This document shows, piece by piece, positions 36,887 to 46,018 of a stretch of 64,000 nt of DNA. Origin of the DNA: Roseomonas mucosa ATCC BAA-692 (GTDB lineage: Bacteria > Pseudomonadota > Alphaproteobacteria > Acetobacterales > Acetobacteraceae). Under the pieces are notes generated by a model. It was not told the origin of the DNA, made no database searches, and saw only the letters and a list, made by a program, of their open reading frames with translations. The translations under genes were made by a program, and so were the position numbers. Where the stretch lies: contig NZ_JHWD01000013.1 in NCBI RefSeq assembly GCF_000622225.1, positions 58,042 through 122,041 of the forward strand, written 5' to 3'. Every line of letters begins with the position of its first letter. Positions within the stretch are counted from its first letter, which is position 1.

Positions 36887-37819
36887 GTGACTCCGGAACT
36901 CCGCTACCGCTGGCGCAAGGCCCAGCTCCGTGCCCTCCGGTGGCGCGACGGCGCGCTGGCCCTGCTGGTGCGCGGCGCCTTCGCGGCCATGCGCGCCATG
37001 GGGCCGGACCGCGGCCCCCGCTTCGGCGCTACCGTGGCGCGGAAGCTCGGCCCGCTGTTCAAGCAGCATCGCATCGCGCTGGAGAACATCCGCGCCGCCT
37101 TTCCGGAAAAGGACGAGGCCTGGCACCGGCGGGTGGCGATGGAGGCCTGGGACAACCTGGGCCGCACCGCCTGCGAATACGTGCATCTGGGCAGGATCTG
37201 GGACCTGACCGAGGAGCGCCGCCCGGGTGGCCGCATCGAGATCGACGACGCGACCTACGCGCGCTTCCAGGAGGTGCGCCAGAGCGGCGGACCCGTGGTG
37301 GTCTTCGCCTCGCATCTCGCGAACTGGGAGCTGCCGGCCGTGGCGGCGCGCAAGCACGGGCTGGACACCGCCGTGCTCTACCGGACGCCGAACAACCGGG
37401 CGATCGCCGAGCTGATCATCGGCATGCGACGTGACCTGATGGGGGAGATGGTGCCGGCCGGCATCACCGCCCCGACCAAGCTGGCCAAGGTGCTGCAGGC
37501 CGGCGGCATCGTCGCCATGCTGGTGGACCAGCGCTTCAGCCGCGGGCCGGTGATCGATTTCCTTGGCCGCCCGACCCCGGCCAACCCCCTGCTCGCCAAC
37601 CTCGCCCGGCGCGTCGACTGCCCGGTGCGGGGCGTGCGCGCCATCCGCCTGCCCGGCGGACGCTTCCGCGTGGAGGTGACGGAGCCGCTGGACCTGCCGC
37701 GCGACGCGGAGGGGCAGATCGACGTCGCGGCGGCGACGCAGGCGATGAACGACGTCATCGCCGGCTGGATCCGCGAGCATCCCGGCCAATGGCTCTGGAT
37801 GCACCGCCGCTGGCGCTGA
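36887..37819 (+). CDS. lpxXL: Lipid A acyltransferase LpxXL (LpxL/HtrB family)
   Basis: A 310-residue acyltransferase that transfers the very long acyl chain from AcpXL to lipid A at the cytoplasmic face of the inner membrane. The catalytic HxxxxE motif is in ASHLANWELP. LVDQRFSRGPVIDFLGRP corresponds to the conserved second block of LpxL proteins. An N-terminal hydrophobic segment (ALALLVRGAFAAMRAMG) anchors it. GTG 36887 is the start. As the last gene of the cluster, it ties the pathway to lipid A. Confidence 0.9.
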   Translation: MTPELRYRWRKAQLRALRWRDGALALLVRGAFAAMRAMGPDRGPRFGATVARKLGPLFKQHRIALENIRAAFPEKDEAWHRRVAMEAWDNLGRTACEYVHLGRIWDLTEERRPGGRIEIDDATYARFQEVRQSGGPVVVFASHLANWELPAVAARKHGLDTAVLYRTPNNRAIAELIIGMRRDLMGEMVPAGITAPTKLAKVLQAGGIVAMLVDQRFSRGPVIDFLGRPTPANPLLANLARRVDCPVRGVRAIRLPGGRFRVEVTEPLDLPRDAEGQIDVAAATQAMNDVIAGWIREHPGQWLWMHRRWR

Positions 37820-37912
37820 GCGCCGCCCCGGCACCGTCCTCACGGGCACCATCTTCACGGAATCTTCGTGACCGGGGCCTTATGCCATCGCCGTGATTGA
37901 AGCGGGACGACG

Positions 37913-40459
37913 ATGGACGAGCTGCTCGCCGATTTCCTGACGGAAACCAATGAAGGGCTGGTGGCCCTCGACGACGCGCTGCTGCGGCTGGAGCGAACGC
38001 CGGAGGACTGCCAGACTCTTTCCGAGATCTTCCGCCTGGTGCACACGATCAAGGGCACCTGCGGCTTCCTCGGCCTGCCGAGGCTGGAGCGCGTCACCCA
38101 TGCGGCGGAGAACCTCCTCGGCCGCTACCGCGACGGACAGCTCCCCGTCACCTCGGCCGGCGTCACGCTGATCCTTTCGGCGCTGGACCGCGTGAAGCTC
38201 ATCGTCGCCGATATCGCCGGCACCGGGGCGGAGATGGAGGGGGAAGACGCCGCGCTGCTGCACGCGCTGGACGAGGCCTATGCGGGACGGCTGGCCGAGA
38301 CCCCTGGAGCCGCCGCGCCGGTGCCAGCCGCGCCCACGCCCCCCGTGCAGCCGCCGCCCGAAGCCGCCGCCCCCGTTCCGCCCGCACCGCCCCCACCCGC
38401 CGAGCCCCCGGAGGCCGCCCCTGTGGCGGCGCAGCAGACCATCCGCGTCTCGGTGGAGGTGCTGGAGGAGCTGATGGTGCTGGTGAGCGAGCTGGTGCTC
38501 ACCCGCAACCAGCTCCTGCAAAGCGTGCGCGGACGCGACGACGCCACCCTGTCGGTGCCCCTGCAGCGCCTCTCCCACATCACCTCCGACCTGCAGGAAG
38601 GAGTGATGAAGACGCGCATGCAGCCCATCGGCAATGCCTGGCAGAAGCTGCCGCGCCTGGTGCGCGACCTGTCGCACGAGCTCGGCAAGCGCATCGAGCT
38701 GGAGATGCGCGGCGCCGAGACGGAACTCGACCGGCAGGTGCTGGAGATGATCCGCGATCCGCTGACGCACATGGTCCGCAACAGCGCCGACCACGGGCTG
38801 GAGGATGCCGGGCAGCGCCGCGCCGCCGGCAAGCCGGAGACCGGGCGCATCCTGCTCAACGCCTATCATGAAGGCGGGCACATCATCATGGAGGTGGGCG
38901 ACGACGGACGCGGCCTGCCGCTGGATCGCATCCGCGCGAAGGCGCTGTCGCAGGGCCTGGCGACGGAGGCGGAGCTCGCCGCCATGGGCGAGCGCGACGT
39001 GCAGCGGCTGATCTTCCATCCCGGTTTCTCCACCGCCGCCGCCGTCACCGCCGTTTCCGGCCGCGGCGTCGGCATGGATGTGGTGAAGACCAATATCGAG
39101 CGCATCGGCGGCACGGTCGAGGTGCATTCGCGCGAGGGCAAGGGCAGCACCTTCGTGGTGAAGATCCCGCTGACGCTCGCCATCGTCTCCGCGCTGGTGG
39201 TCCAGGCGGGGAGCGAGCGCTTCGCCATCCCGCAGATCGGCGTGCTGGAGCTGGTGCGCGTGGGCGGCAGCGGCGCCCGGATCGAGCGCATCAAGGACGC
39301 CGCCGTGCTGCGGCTGCGCGACCGGCTGCTGCCTCTGGTCTCCCTGTCCGGCCTGCTGCGGCTGGATGGCGGGGCGGGCGAGGAAGGCGGCTTCGTCGTG
39401 GTGACGCAGGTCGGCAGCGACCTCTTCGGCATCGTCGTGGACCGGATCTTCGATGCCGAGGAGATCGTGGTGAAGCCTGTGGCGCCGATCCTGCGGCACC
39501 TCACCGTGTTCAGCGGCAACACCATCCTGGGCGACGGCACCGTCATCATGATCGCCGATCCCGCGGGCATCGCGCGCGCCGCCGGCATCGGCAGCGACCG
39601 CGGGCTGGAGGCGGAGCGCAAGCCCGCCGCGGCGCGCGCCGCCAGCGCGGCCTCGGCCCTGCTGCTCTTCACCGCCGGCGACGCCACGCCCAAGACGGTG
39701 CCGCTGGCCCTGGTGTCGCGGCTGGAGGACATCCCGGTGGAGCGCATCGAGTTCTCGGGCGGCCGCTGGATGACGCAGTATCGCGGCAGGCTGATGTCCC
39801 TCGTGCCGCTCTCGCCGGGATGGGCGCCGGGCCTGGCCGGGACGCGCCAGGCGGTGCTGGTCTTCACCGAGCGCGACCGCGCCATGGGGCTGATGGTGGA
39901 CAGCATCCTGGATGTCGTCGAGGACGGCCTGCGGATCGAGCAGGCCTCGACCTGCCCCGGCTATCTCGGCACGGCGGTGATCGCCGGCCGTGCCACGGAG
40001 GTGCTGGACTGCGCCTGGTGGCTGGAGCAGAGCGGGGAAGGCTGGTTCGAGGCCGGCACCGCCCGGATGCGCCTCCTGCTGGTCGAGGACAGCGCCTTCT
40101 TCCGCGGCGTCGTGGCTCCCATGCTGTCCGCCGCCGGCTACCAGGTCACGGCGGTGGCGAACGGGGCGGAGGCGCTGCGGCTGCGCGAGACGGAGGAAGG
40201 CTTCGACGCCATCGTCTCCGATATCGAGATGCCGGAGCTGGGCGGCATCGAGCTGGCCCGCACGCTGCGCCAGGGTGGCGCCTGGTCCGGCCTGCCGATG
40301 ATCGCGCTCAGTTCCCGCACCACGCCCGAGGCGATCCGTCAGGCGCGCGAGGCGGGCTTCACCGACTATATCGGCAAGCTCGACCGGGAAGGGCTACTGG
40401 CCTCCCTGCGGCAGTGCCTCGGCACGCCGACGCAGATGCCCGCCATGGCGATGAAGTGA
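37913..40459 (+). CDS. cheA: Chemotaxis histidine kinase CheA with C-terminal receiver
   Basis: An 848-residue hybrid kinase. The Hpt domain has phospho-acceptor His44 (RLVHTIKGTCGFLG). A Pro-rich linker (~125-175) follows, then the dimerisation domain (~180-245), the ATPase domain with N box LTHMVRNSADHGLED, G1 VGDDGRGLPL and G2 SGRGVGMDVVKTNIERIGG, and CheW-like regulatory domains. A receiver begins at residue ~719 with LLLVEDSAF, phospho-Asp in IVSDIEMPE and Lys in IGKLDRE. No CheY-binding P2 domain is obvious. It heads an operon with cheW, cheY, cheB and cheR; no chemoreceptor gene is in the window. Confidence 0.95.
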   Translation: MDELLADFLTETNEGLVALDDALLRLERTPEDCQTLSEIFRLVHTIKGTCGFLGLPRLERVTHAAENLLGRYRDGQLPVTSAGVTLILSALDRVKLIVADIAGTGAEMEGEDAALLHALDEAYAGRLAETPGAAAPVPAAPTPPVQPPPEAAAPVPPAPPPPAEPPEAAPVAAQQTIRVSVEVLEELMVLVSELVLTRNQLLQSVRGRDDATLSVPLQRLSHITSDLQEGVMKTRMQPIGNAWQKLPRLVRDLSHELGKRIELEMRGAETELDRQVLEMIRDPLTHMVRNSADHGLEDAGQRRAAGKPETGRILLNAYHEGGHIIMEVGDDGRGLPLDRIRAKALSQGLATEAELAAMGERDVQRLIFHPGFSTAAAVTAVSGRGVGMDVVKTNIERIGGTVEVHSREGKGSTFVVKIPLTLAIVSALVVQAGSERFAIPQIGVLELVRVGGSGARIERIKDAAVLRLRDRLLPLVSLSGLLRLDGGAGEEGGFVVVTQVGSDLFGIVVDRIFDAEEIVVKPVAPILRHLTVFSGNTILGDGTVIMIADPAGIARAAGIGSDRGLEAERKPAAARAASAASALLLFTAGDATPKTVPLALVSRLEDIPVERIEFSGGRWMTQYRGRLMSLVPLSPGWAPGLAGTRQAVLVFTERDRAMGLMVDSILDVVEDGLRIEQASTCPGYLGTAVIAGRATEVLDCAWWLEQSGEGWFEAGTARMRLLLVEDSAFFRGVVAPMLSAAGYQVTAVANGAEALRLRETEEGFDAIVSDIEMPELGGIELARTLRQGGAWSGLPMIALSSRTTPEAIRQAREAGFTDYIGKLDREGLLASLRQCLGTPTQMPAMAMK

Positions 40460-40469
40460 GGAGACGGCC

Positions 40470-41021
40470 ATGAGCACGACCGAGGCGGTCCGTTTGGGCC
40501 CTGCCCGGGAAGGGTCCCCCCGGGACATGCCATCCCGGGACATGCCATCCCGGGACATGCCATCCCGGGACATGCCATCCCGGGACATGGAGGTCTTCCT
40601 GACGCTGACCGTGGGCGGGCAGCTCTGCTGCGTGCCGGTCCAGCGCGTGCGGGATGTGCTGCTGCCGCAGGCCACGACCCCGATCCCGCTGGCGCCGCCC
40701 GAGATCGCCGGCAGCCTGAACCTGCGCGGCCGCATCGTCACGGCGATGGACCTGCGGCGGCGGCTGCGCCTGCCGGCACGCCCCGCCGGGGCGCCCTGTC
40801 CCATGGCTGTCGTCGTGGAACAAGGCAGCGAGCTCTACGCGCTGCTGGTGGACGGCGTCGGCGATGTCGTGCCGCTGACCATCGGCGAGGCGGCGCCCAA
40901 CCCGCCGACGCTGGAGCCGGTCTGGCGGGAAACCTCGCGGGGCGTCTTCCGCGGCATGGCGGGCGAGGAGGGGCAGCTCCTGATCCTGCTGGACGTCGAT
41001 CGCCTTCTCGCGATCGGATGA
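40470..41021 (+). CDS. cheW: Chemotaxis coupling protein CheW
   Basis: A 183-residue CheW protein linking receptors to CheA. The CheW domain starts at MEVFLTLTVGGQLCCVPV and includes SLNLRGRIVTAMDLRRRL. The first ~38 residues are unusual: they contain four RDMPS repeats encoded by a 15-bp tandem repeat. Each repeat holds an in-frame ATG, but only 40470 has a good ribosome site (GAGGAG, 6-11 nt upstream), so the repeat is probably translated. It overlaps the in-frame region before cheY. Confidence 0.93.
   Translation: MSTTEAVRLGPAREGSPRDMPSRDMPSRDMPSRDMPSRDMEVFLTLTVGGQLCCVPVQRVRDVLLPQATTPIPLAPPEIAGSLNLRGRIVTAMDLRRRLRLPARPAGAPCPMAVVVEQGSELYALLVDGVGDVVPLTIGEAAPNPPTLEPVWRETSRGVFRGMAGEEGQLLILLDVDRLLAIG
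40521..40588 (+). repeat. 15-bp tandem repeat in cheW
   Basis: The unit CGGGACATGCCATCC occurs four times from 40521 to 40580, followed by a partial fifth (CGGGACATG). It encodes RDMPS in the N-terminal extension of CheW. Copy number can change without shifting the frame. Confidence 0.92.
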
Positions 41022-41032
41022 GGAGGCGGGAC

Positions 41033-41416
41033 ATGCCCGATTGTCTGGTGGTGGATGACAGCCGCGTGGTGCGCCGTGTCGCCCGGGGGATGCTGGAGCG
41101 TCTCGGCTTCATGGTGCGTGAGGCGGCGGACGGGGCGGAGGCCCTGCGCGCCTGCCGGGCGGGGCGGCCCGACCTGATCCTGCTCGACCGCAACATGCCG
41201 GTGATGGACGGCCTCGAATGCCTGCATGCGCTGCGGCGGGACTTCGGCGAGGCCTGCCCGCCGGTGATGTTCTGCACCACGGAGGCCGCCCTGCCCCGGA
41301 TCATGGAGGCGCTGGAGGCCGGGGCGCGGGAATACATCATGAAGCCCTTTGACGAGGCGATCCTGGCGGACAAGCTGGCGGTGATGGGCTTCGCCCCTGG
41401 CGGCGGAGCGGCATGA
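41033..41416 (+). CDS. cheY: Response regulator CheY
   Basis: A 127-residue stand-alone receiver. The acidic pocket is VVDDS, phospho-Asp52 is in ILLDRNMPVMDG, Thr in FCTTEA and Lys in IMKPFDE. Phosphorylated CheY binds the flagellar motor switch. ATG 41033 follows an AGGAGGCGGG site at 41021-41030 and is preferred over ATG 41018, which overlaps the cheW stop. It overlaps cheB by 4 nt. Confidence 0.93.
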   Translation: MPDCLVVDDSRVVRRVARGMLERLGFMVREAADGAEALRACRAGRPDLILLDRNMPVMDGLECLHALRRDFGEACPPVMFCTTEAALPRIMEALEAGAREYIMKPFDEAILADKLAVMGFAPGGGAA

Positions 41417-42498
41417 CCCCTGCGCCCGTGCGGGTCATGCTGTGCGACGACAGCCTGACCGTCCGCGCCGCCTTCGGCCGCATCCTGGAGGCGGACCCTG
41501 GCCTGCGCATCGTCGCCCGGGCGGGCGACGGGCGCGCCGCTCTCGCCGCCTTCGCCGCCCTGCCTGTCGCCGAGCGGCCGGAAGTGGTGCTGCTCGACCT
41601 GGAGATGCCCGTGATGGACGGGATGACCGCCCTGCCCCATCTCCTGCGCTGCGAGCCGCGGCCAAGCGTCATCGTCGCCTCCTCGCTGACGCAGCGCGGC
41701 GCCGCGATGGCCATGGCGGCGCTGCGGGCCGGCGCCGTGGACTACATGCCCAAGCCCGTGGCCGCCGCCGGCGGCGTCGCCGGCCAAGCCTTCGGCACGG
41801 AGCTGGTGGAGAAGGTCAAGGGCTGGGCCCGCATGCGCCGGAGCACGCCCCGGCCAGCCGCCGTCCCGCCCCCGCCGCAACGCGGGCGGCAGGAAGCGCA
41901 GGTGCTGGCGATCGGCAGTTCCACCGGCGGGCCGCAGGCGCTGGCGGCGCTGCTGCGCGGCCTGGGCGCCGCACCGCCGGTGCCCGTCCTGGCCGTGCAG
42001 CACATGCCGGCGGGCTTCCCCTCCATGCTGGCGGACCACCTGTCCCGCCTGGGGGTCCTGCCCGTGCGGGAGGCCAGGGATGGCGAGTTGCTGCATCCGG
42101 GACGGCTCTATCTCGCGCCCGGTGACCGCCACATGCTGGCGGTGCGCGACGGCCGGGCGCTGGTTTCCCGGCTGAGCGACGCGCCGCCCGAGAATTTCTG
42201 CCGTCCGGCGGTGGACCCGATGCTGCGCAGCCTGGTCGCCGCCTTCGGGGGGGGCGTCCTGGCGGTGATCCTGACCGGCATGGGCTCGGATGGCCTGGCC
42301 GGCAGCCGCGCGGTGGCGGCGGCGGGCGGCACCGTGCTGGCGCAGGACGAGGCCTCATCGGTGGTCTGGGGCATGCCCGGCGCCGTGGCCCGGGCCGGCC
42401 TCGCGGAAGCGGTGCTGCCGCCGGAAGGACTGGCGGAGCGGCTGCGGCAGCAACGCTGGGCCTTTGCGCGGCGCGGCGCGGCAGGGGTGGAAGCATGA
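41413..42498 (+). CDS. cheB: Chemotaxis protein-glutamate methylesterase CheB
   Basis: A 361-residue protein with an N-terminal receiver (CDDSLTVR at residues 11-18; phospho-Asp62 in LLDLEMPVMDG) and a C-terminal methylesterase. The catalytic triad is visible: Ser in IGSSTGGPQA, His in VQHMPAGFPS and Asp in TGMGSDGLAG. It demethylates receptor glutamates to reset adaptation, opposing CheR. It overlaps cheY and cheR by 4 nt each. Confidence 0.95.
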   Translation: MTPAPVRVMLCDDSLTVRAAFGRILEADPGLRIVARAGDGRAALAAFAALPVAERPEVVLLDLEMPVMDGMTALPHLLRCEPRPSVIVASSLTQRGAAMAMAALRAGAVDYMPKPVAAAGGVAGQAFGTELVEKVKGWARMRRSTPRPAAVPPPPQRGRQEAQVLAIGSSTGGPQALAALLRGLGAAPPVPVLAVQHMPAGFPSMLADHLSRLGVLPVREARDGELLHPGRLYLAPGDRHMLAVRDGRALVSRLSDAPPENFCRPAVDPMLRSLVAAFGGGVLAVILTGMGSDGLAGSRAVAAAGGTVLAQDEASSVVWGMPGAVARAGLAEAVLPPEGLAERLRQQRWAFARRGAAGVEA

Positions 42499-43325
42499 CC
42501 GCCACGGCATTGTCGGCCATCGCCACGCTGGTGCAGGCGCGTTCCGGCATCGTGCTGGGCGAGGACAAGGGCTACATGCTGGAAACCCGGCTGGCTCCCC
42601 TGCTCCGCCGCCACGGTCTGCGCGACCTGCAGCTCCTGGCCAGCCGCCTGCAGGGCCCCGGTGCCCAGGGGCTGGCGCGCGAGGTCACCGAGGCGCTGAC
42701 CACCAACGAGTCCTCCTTCTTTCGCGACGGCAAGCCTTTCGATCATCTGCGCCGCATCCTGCCCGAACTGGCGGCCGCCCGCCCGCCCGGACAGGCGCTG
42801 CGCATCTGGTCCGCCGCCTGCTCCACGGGGCAGGAAGCCTATTCGATCGCCATGATCCTGGACGAGCTGCGGGGCCAGCTGGGCGGCCGGGATTGCGAGA
42901 TTCTCGGCACCGACCTGAGCCGCGAGGTGGTGGCCCGCGCGCAGGAAGGCAGCTTCAGCCAGTTCGAGGTGCAGCGCGGCCTGCCAATCCAGCTGCTGGT
43001 GAAGCATTTCCGACAGGAAGGCACGCGCTGGCGCGCCTCGCCTGAGTTGCGCGCCCGCGTGCGCTTCGCGGAAGGCAACCTGCTGGAGGATCTGCGCAGA
43101 CTGGGCCGCTTCGACGTGATCTTCTGCCGGAACGTGCTGATCTATTTCGACACGCCGACCAAGCGCCGGGTGCTGGAGGCGCTGGCCGGGCGCATGGCGC
43201 CGGATGGCCTGCTCTACCTGGGCGGAGCCGAGACGGTGCTCGGCGTGACCGACGGCCTGGTGCCCCTGCCCGGCGAACGCGGACCGCACCGGCTGCGCGG
43301 CGCCGCTACCGTGCCGTCACGGTAG
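42495..43325 (+). CDS. cheR: Chemotaxis protein methyltransferase CheR
   Basis: A 276-residue SAM-dependent methyltransferase acting on receptor glutamates. The N-terminal helical domain (IVLGEDKGYMLETRLAPLLRR; TTNESSFFRD) precedes the Rossmann domain with RIWSAACSTGQEAYSIAM and FDVIFCRNVLIYFD. The length is normal and there is no TPR extension. It is the last gene of the operon; ctrA converges from the right 50 nt away. Confidence 0.95.
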   Translation: MTATALSAIATLVQARSGIVLGEDKGYMLETRLAPLLRRHGLRDLQLLASRLQGPGAQGLAREVTEALTTNESSFFRDGKPFDHLRRILPELAAARPPGQALRIWSAACSTGQEAYSIAMILDELRGQLGGRDCEILGTDLSREVVARAQEGSFSQFEVQRGLPIQLLVKHFRQEGTRWRASPELRARVRFAEGNLLEDLRRLGRFDVIFCRNVLIYFDTPTKRRVLEALAGRMAPDGLLYLGGAETVLGVTDGLVPLPGERGPHRLRGAATVPSR

Positions 43326-43375
43326 GGCGGCGCCATCACGCGACAACCAAAGCCCCCTGGCCTGATCCGCCTCTC

Positions 43376-44116
43376 TCAGGCGGCGACGAGGGGGATCTTA
43401 GGGCTTTCCTCGGCTTTCAGCGTCTTCGCAGTCCGGGTGTTTCCCACAGGGTCCCGCAGCACATAGCCACGGCCCCAGACCGTGCCGATCAGGTCGGAAC
43501 AGCCCGCCTGGGCCAGCTTCTTGCGCAGCTTGCAGATGAAGACGTCGATGATCTTCACCTCCGGTTCATCCATGCCGCCATAGAGGTGGTTGAGGAAGGC
43601 TTCCTTCGTCAGCACCGCGCCCTTGCGCAGCGTCAGGAGTTCCAGCGTTGCATACTCCTTGCTGGTCAGGTGGACCGGCCTTCCGCTCACCGTCACCTCG
43701 CGGGAGGCGAGGTCGAGCGTCATGTCGCCCACCGTCAGGCTGGGCTGCGCGAAACCCTTGGCGCGGCGCACGATGGCCTGGATGCGGGCGATCAGTTCCT
43801 GCTGGTCGAAGGGCTTCACGATGAAGTCGTCGGCCCCCATGCCGAAACCCTTCACCTTCGCCTGTGGCCGCGAGAGGCCCGAAAGGATCAGCACCGGGGT
43901 CTCGATGCGCGCCGCCCGCAGCCGGCGCACGACCTCGTAGCCCTCCATGTCCGGCAGCATCAGGTCCTGGATGACGATGTCGTAGTCGTAGAGGCGGGCC
44001 AACTCCAGCGCCTCCTCGCCCGTATCGGCCGTGTCCACGATCATCGAGGCCGACTTCAGCATCAGGGAGATGCCGCGGGCGGTCGTGAGATCATCTTCAA
44101 CCAGAAGAACTCGCAT
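43376..44116 (-). CDS. ctrA: Cell-cycle response regulator CtrA
   Basis: A 246-residue OmpR-type response regulator. The receiver has VEDD at residues 7-10, phospho-Asp51 in [10 protein letters not shown] and Lys in IVKPFDQQE. The winged-helix domain includes [17 protein letters not shown] and [11 protein letters not shown]. In alphaproteobacteria CtrA controls motility, chemotaxis and cell-cycle genes. The protein ends ...PLVAA: in Caulobacter, C-terminal Ala-Ala is needed for ClpXP proteolysis, so regulated degradation is plausible here. The start at 44116 has a GTGGAG site 9 nt upstream. It is divergent from fliI. Confidence 0.95.
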   Translation of the reverse strand: MRVLLVEDDLTTARGISLMLKSASMIVDTADTGEEALELARLYDYDIVIQDLMLPDMEGYEVVRRLRAARIETPVLILSGLSRPQAKVKGFGMGADDFIVKPFDQQELIARIQAIVRRAKGFAQPSLTVGDMTLDLASREVTVSGRPVHLTSKEYATLELLTLRKGAVLTKEAFLNHLYGGMDEPEVKIIDVFICKLRKKLAQAGCSDLIGTVWGRGYVLRDPVGNTRTAKTLKAEESPKIPLVAA

Positions 44117-44226
44117 CTTTTTTGCTCCACACCTTATGCGTGCATTTGGCCTCATAATTCGGAAACTGAAAAGGGTCATTTTAGAGATTGGGCGAATGAA
44201 GACATGAGACGGAAATCTTAAAAGAC
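44117..44226. promoter_or_regulatory. Divergent AT-rich control region of ctrA and fliI
   Basis: This is AT-richer than surrounding DNA and contains a TTAA at 44218-44221; another TTAA lies inside fliI near 44298, and a GAATC site (CcrM-type GANTC) at 44317-44321. No full TTAA-N7-TTAA CtrA box is present. Promoters for both genes are expected here, and the ctrA promoter may extend into fliI. Confidence 0.4.
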
Positions 44227-45576
44227 ATGGACCCTCAGCTTCCCCTGGTTTCCCGCCTCCAGGCCCTATCAATAATTATTAGCCAAAAACATATAGTTAA
44301 AAGGTACGGCATGATAGAATCGGTACTCGGCCAGGGTGTGACACTATCCGGCTTCCATCCCCCTCTTGTCCTGGGCTCCCAACTACGAATGGCCTCAGAT
44401 CATGGAAATAATCTCAGATTAGAGGCGATTGGCATAAATTGTGGATGCGTCCAGGCGGCACTGGACTGCAGACCGGATGGCGTGGCTGTCGGAGACACGG
44501 TGTGGCTCGATGGGGAGGCCGGAATCGCCCCGTCGGCCGGCTGGCTAGGGCGAGTTGTCGATGCCTATGGGCGCCCCATGGACGGCGGAACGACTCCGCC
44601 GCCGGGGCCTCGGCGCAGCCGACTCCATGCCGCACCACCCCCGGCCGGGCTGCGCGCACGCCTGGGGGACAGGATCGACCTGGGCGTGCGGGCGCTCGAT
44701 CTTTTCGCCACCTGCCGGCGCGGGCAGCGCCTGGGCCTCTTCGCGGCCTCGGGCGTCGGCAAATCGACGCTGATGTCGATGCTGGCCCGTGGCGCTGACT
44801 GTGACGTGGCGGTGATCTGCCTGGTGGGGGAGCGAGGGCGCGAACTTCGGGAGTTCCTGGAGGACGATCTCGGGCCGCAAGGGCGGGCGCGCAGCGTGGT
44901 GGTCTGCGCCACCTCCGACGCCTCGCCGCTGGAACGCCGTGACGCGGCCCTGGCGGCAATGAGCATCGCCGAGCACTTCCGCGACGAGGGGCAGCGCGTG
45001 CTGCTGCTGATGGACAGCGTCACCCGCTTCGCCATGGCGCTGCGGGAGATCGGGCTGGCGGCCGGGGAGCCGCCCACCACGAAGGGCTATCCTCCCTCCG
45101 TCTTCGCGGAACTGCCGCGCCTGCTCGAACGCGCCGGCATGGCGGCGGAAGGCGCGGGCGGCGGCAGCATCACGGGGCTCTTCACCGTGCTGGTGGAGGG
45201 CGACGACCATGACGAGCCGGTGGCCGATGCCGTGCGCGGCATCCTCGATGGCCATGTCGTGCTGGACCGCGCCATCGGAGAGGCGGGGCGCTATCCGGCG
45301 GTGGACGTGCTGCGCTCGCTGTCGCGCACCTCGCCGGGCTGCCTGCGGCCCGAGGAACGCCCCCTGCTGGCGCGGGCGAGGAAGATCCTGTCACTGCACC
45401 GGGACATGGCGGATCTGGTGCGGCTGGGAGCCTATCGCGCCGGCAGCGACCCGGCGGTGGACGAGGCCATCCGCCTGGCACCCAGGATCGAGGCCGTGCT
45501 CGCCCAGGGGCGGGAGGAACGCGGGACGGTGGAGGACGCCTTCCACCGCCTGGCGGACGCCATGGAGGACGCATGA
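44227..45576 (+). CDS. fliI: Flagellum-specific ATPase FliI
   Basis: A 449-residue ATPase of the flagellar type III export apparatus, which unloads export substrates at the cytoplasmic side. Walker A is ASGVGKST, and the conserved blocks [38 protein letters not shown] and [14 protein letters not shown] are typical. The C-terminus follows the family. The first ~80 codons use AT-rich, rare codons (for example the ATA ATT ATT series) unlike the rest of the gene. It overlaps fliJ by 4 nt. Confidence 0.94.
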   Translation: MDPQLPLVSRLQALSIIISQKHIVKRYGMIESVLGQGVTLSGFHPPLVLGSQLRMASDHGNNLRLEAIGINCGCVQAALDCRPDGVAVGDTVWLDGEAGIAPSAGWLGRVVDAYGRPMDGGTTPPPGPRRSRLHAAPPPAGLRARLGDRIDLGVRALDLFATCRRGQRLGLFAASGVGKSTLMSMLARGADCDVAVICLVGERGRELREFLEDDLGPQGRARSVVVCATSDASPLERRDAALAAMSIAEHFRDEGQRVLLLMDSVTRFAMALREIGLAAGEPPTTKGYPPSVFAELPRLLERAGMAAEGAGGGSITGLFTVLVEGDDHDEPVADAVRGILDGHVVLDRAIGEAGRYPAVDVLRSLSRTSPGCLRPEERPLLARARKILSLHRDMADLVRLGAYRAGSDPAVDEAIRLAPRIEAVLAQGREERGTVEDAFHRLADAMEDA

Positions 45577-45986
45577 GCCGGCCGGGCGCGCGCGATCCCC
45601 TGGTCGTGCTGCGGCGGCTGCGGGCGACCGAGGTAGAGCAGGCGAAGCGCGCCTTCGGCGACCGCCTGTCGCGGCTCGCGGCGGCGGAGCAATCCGGCCA
45701 GGCGGCGGAGGAGGCGCTGCGGCGCGAGGCGGCGCTGGCCGCCGAGCCGCGCGACCATGCGGCCTGGCTTCCCCTCGGTTTGCGGCAGCGGGGCGAGGCC
45801 GCGCAAGCCGTGCGGCGGGCGGAGGCCGCGGCGGAGCAGGCGCGCGTGGCCCTGGCCGCGGCCAGGGCCACGGAACGGGCGGTGGAACGGCTGCAGGAAC
45901 GGCGGGAGGCCGAGGCCGGGCAGTGCGCCGCGAAATCGGAACGGCAGGCGCTCGACGCAGCGGGGCTGCGCGGCAGGAGGGGCTGA
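45573..45986 (+). CDS. fliJ: FliJ-like flagellar export coiled-coil protein
   Basis: A 137-residue, Ala/Glu/Arg-rich helical protein almost wholly predicted coiled coil. It is recognised mainly by position directly after fliI, with an ATGA overlap, and by its length, not by clear motifs; FliJ proteins diverge strongly. It would stimulate FliI and ferry export chaperones. There is no hydrophobic segment. Convergent with chpT. Confidence 0.75.
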   Translation: MSRPGARDPLVVLRRLRATEVEQAKRAFGDRLSRLAAAEQSGQAAEEALRREAALAAEPRDHAAWLPLGLRQRGEAAQAVRRAEAAAEQARVALAAARATERAVERLQERREAEAGQCAAKSERQALDAAGLRGRRG

Positions 45987-46018
45987 GGCGGCCCTACCGG
46001 CGATCCCCGCTCCCGTGC

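Noticed and set aside
44117..44330. Full CtrA binding box (TTAA-N7-TTAA) between ctrA and fliI
   Set aside because: Only isolated TTAA half-sites are present; none has the second half at the right distance.
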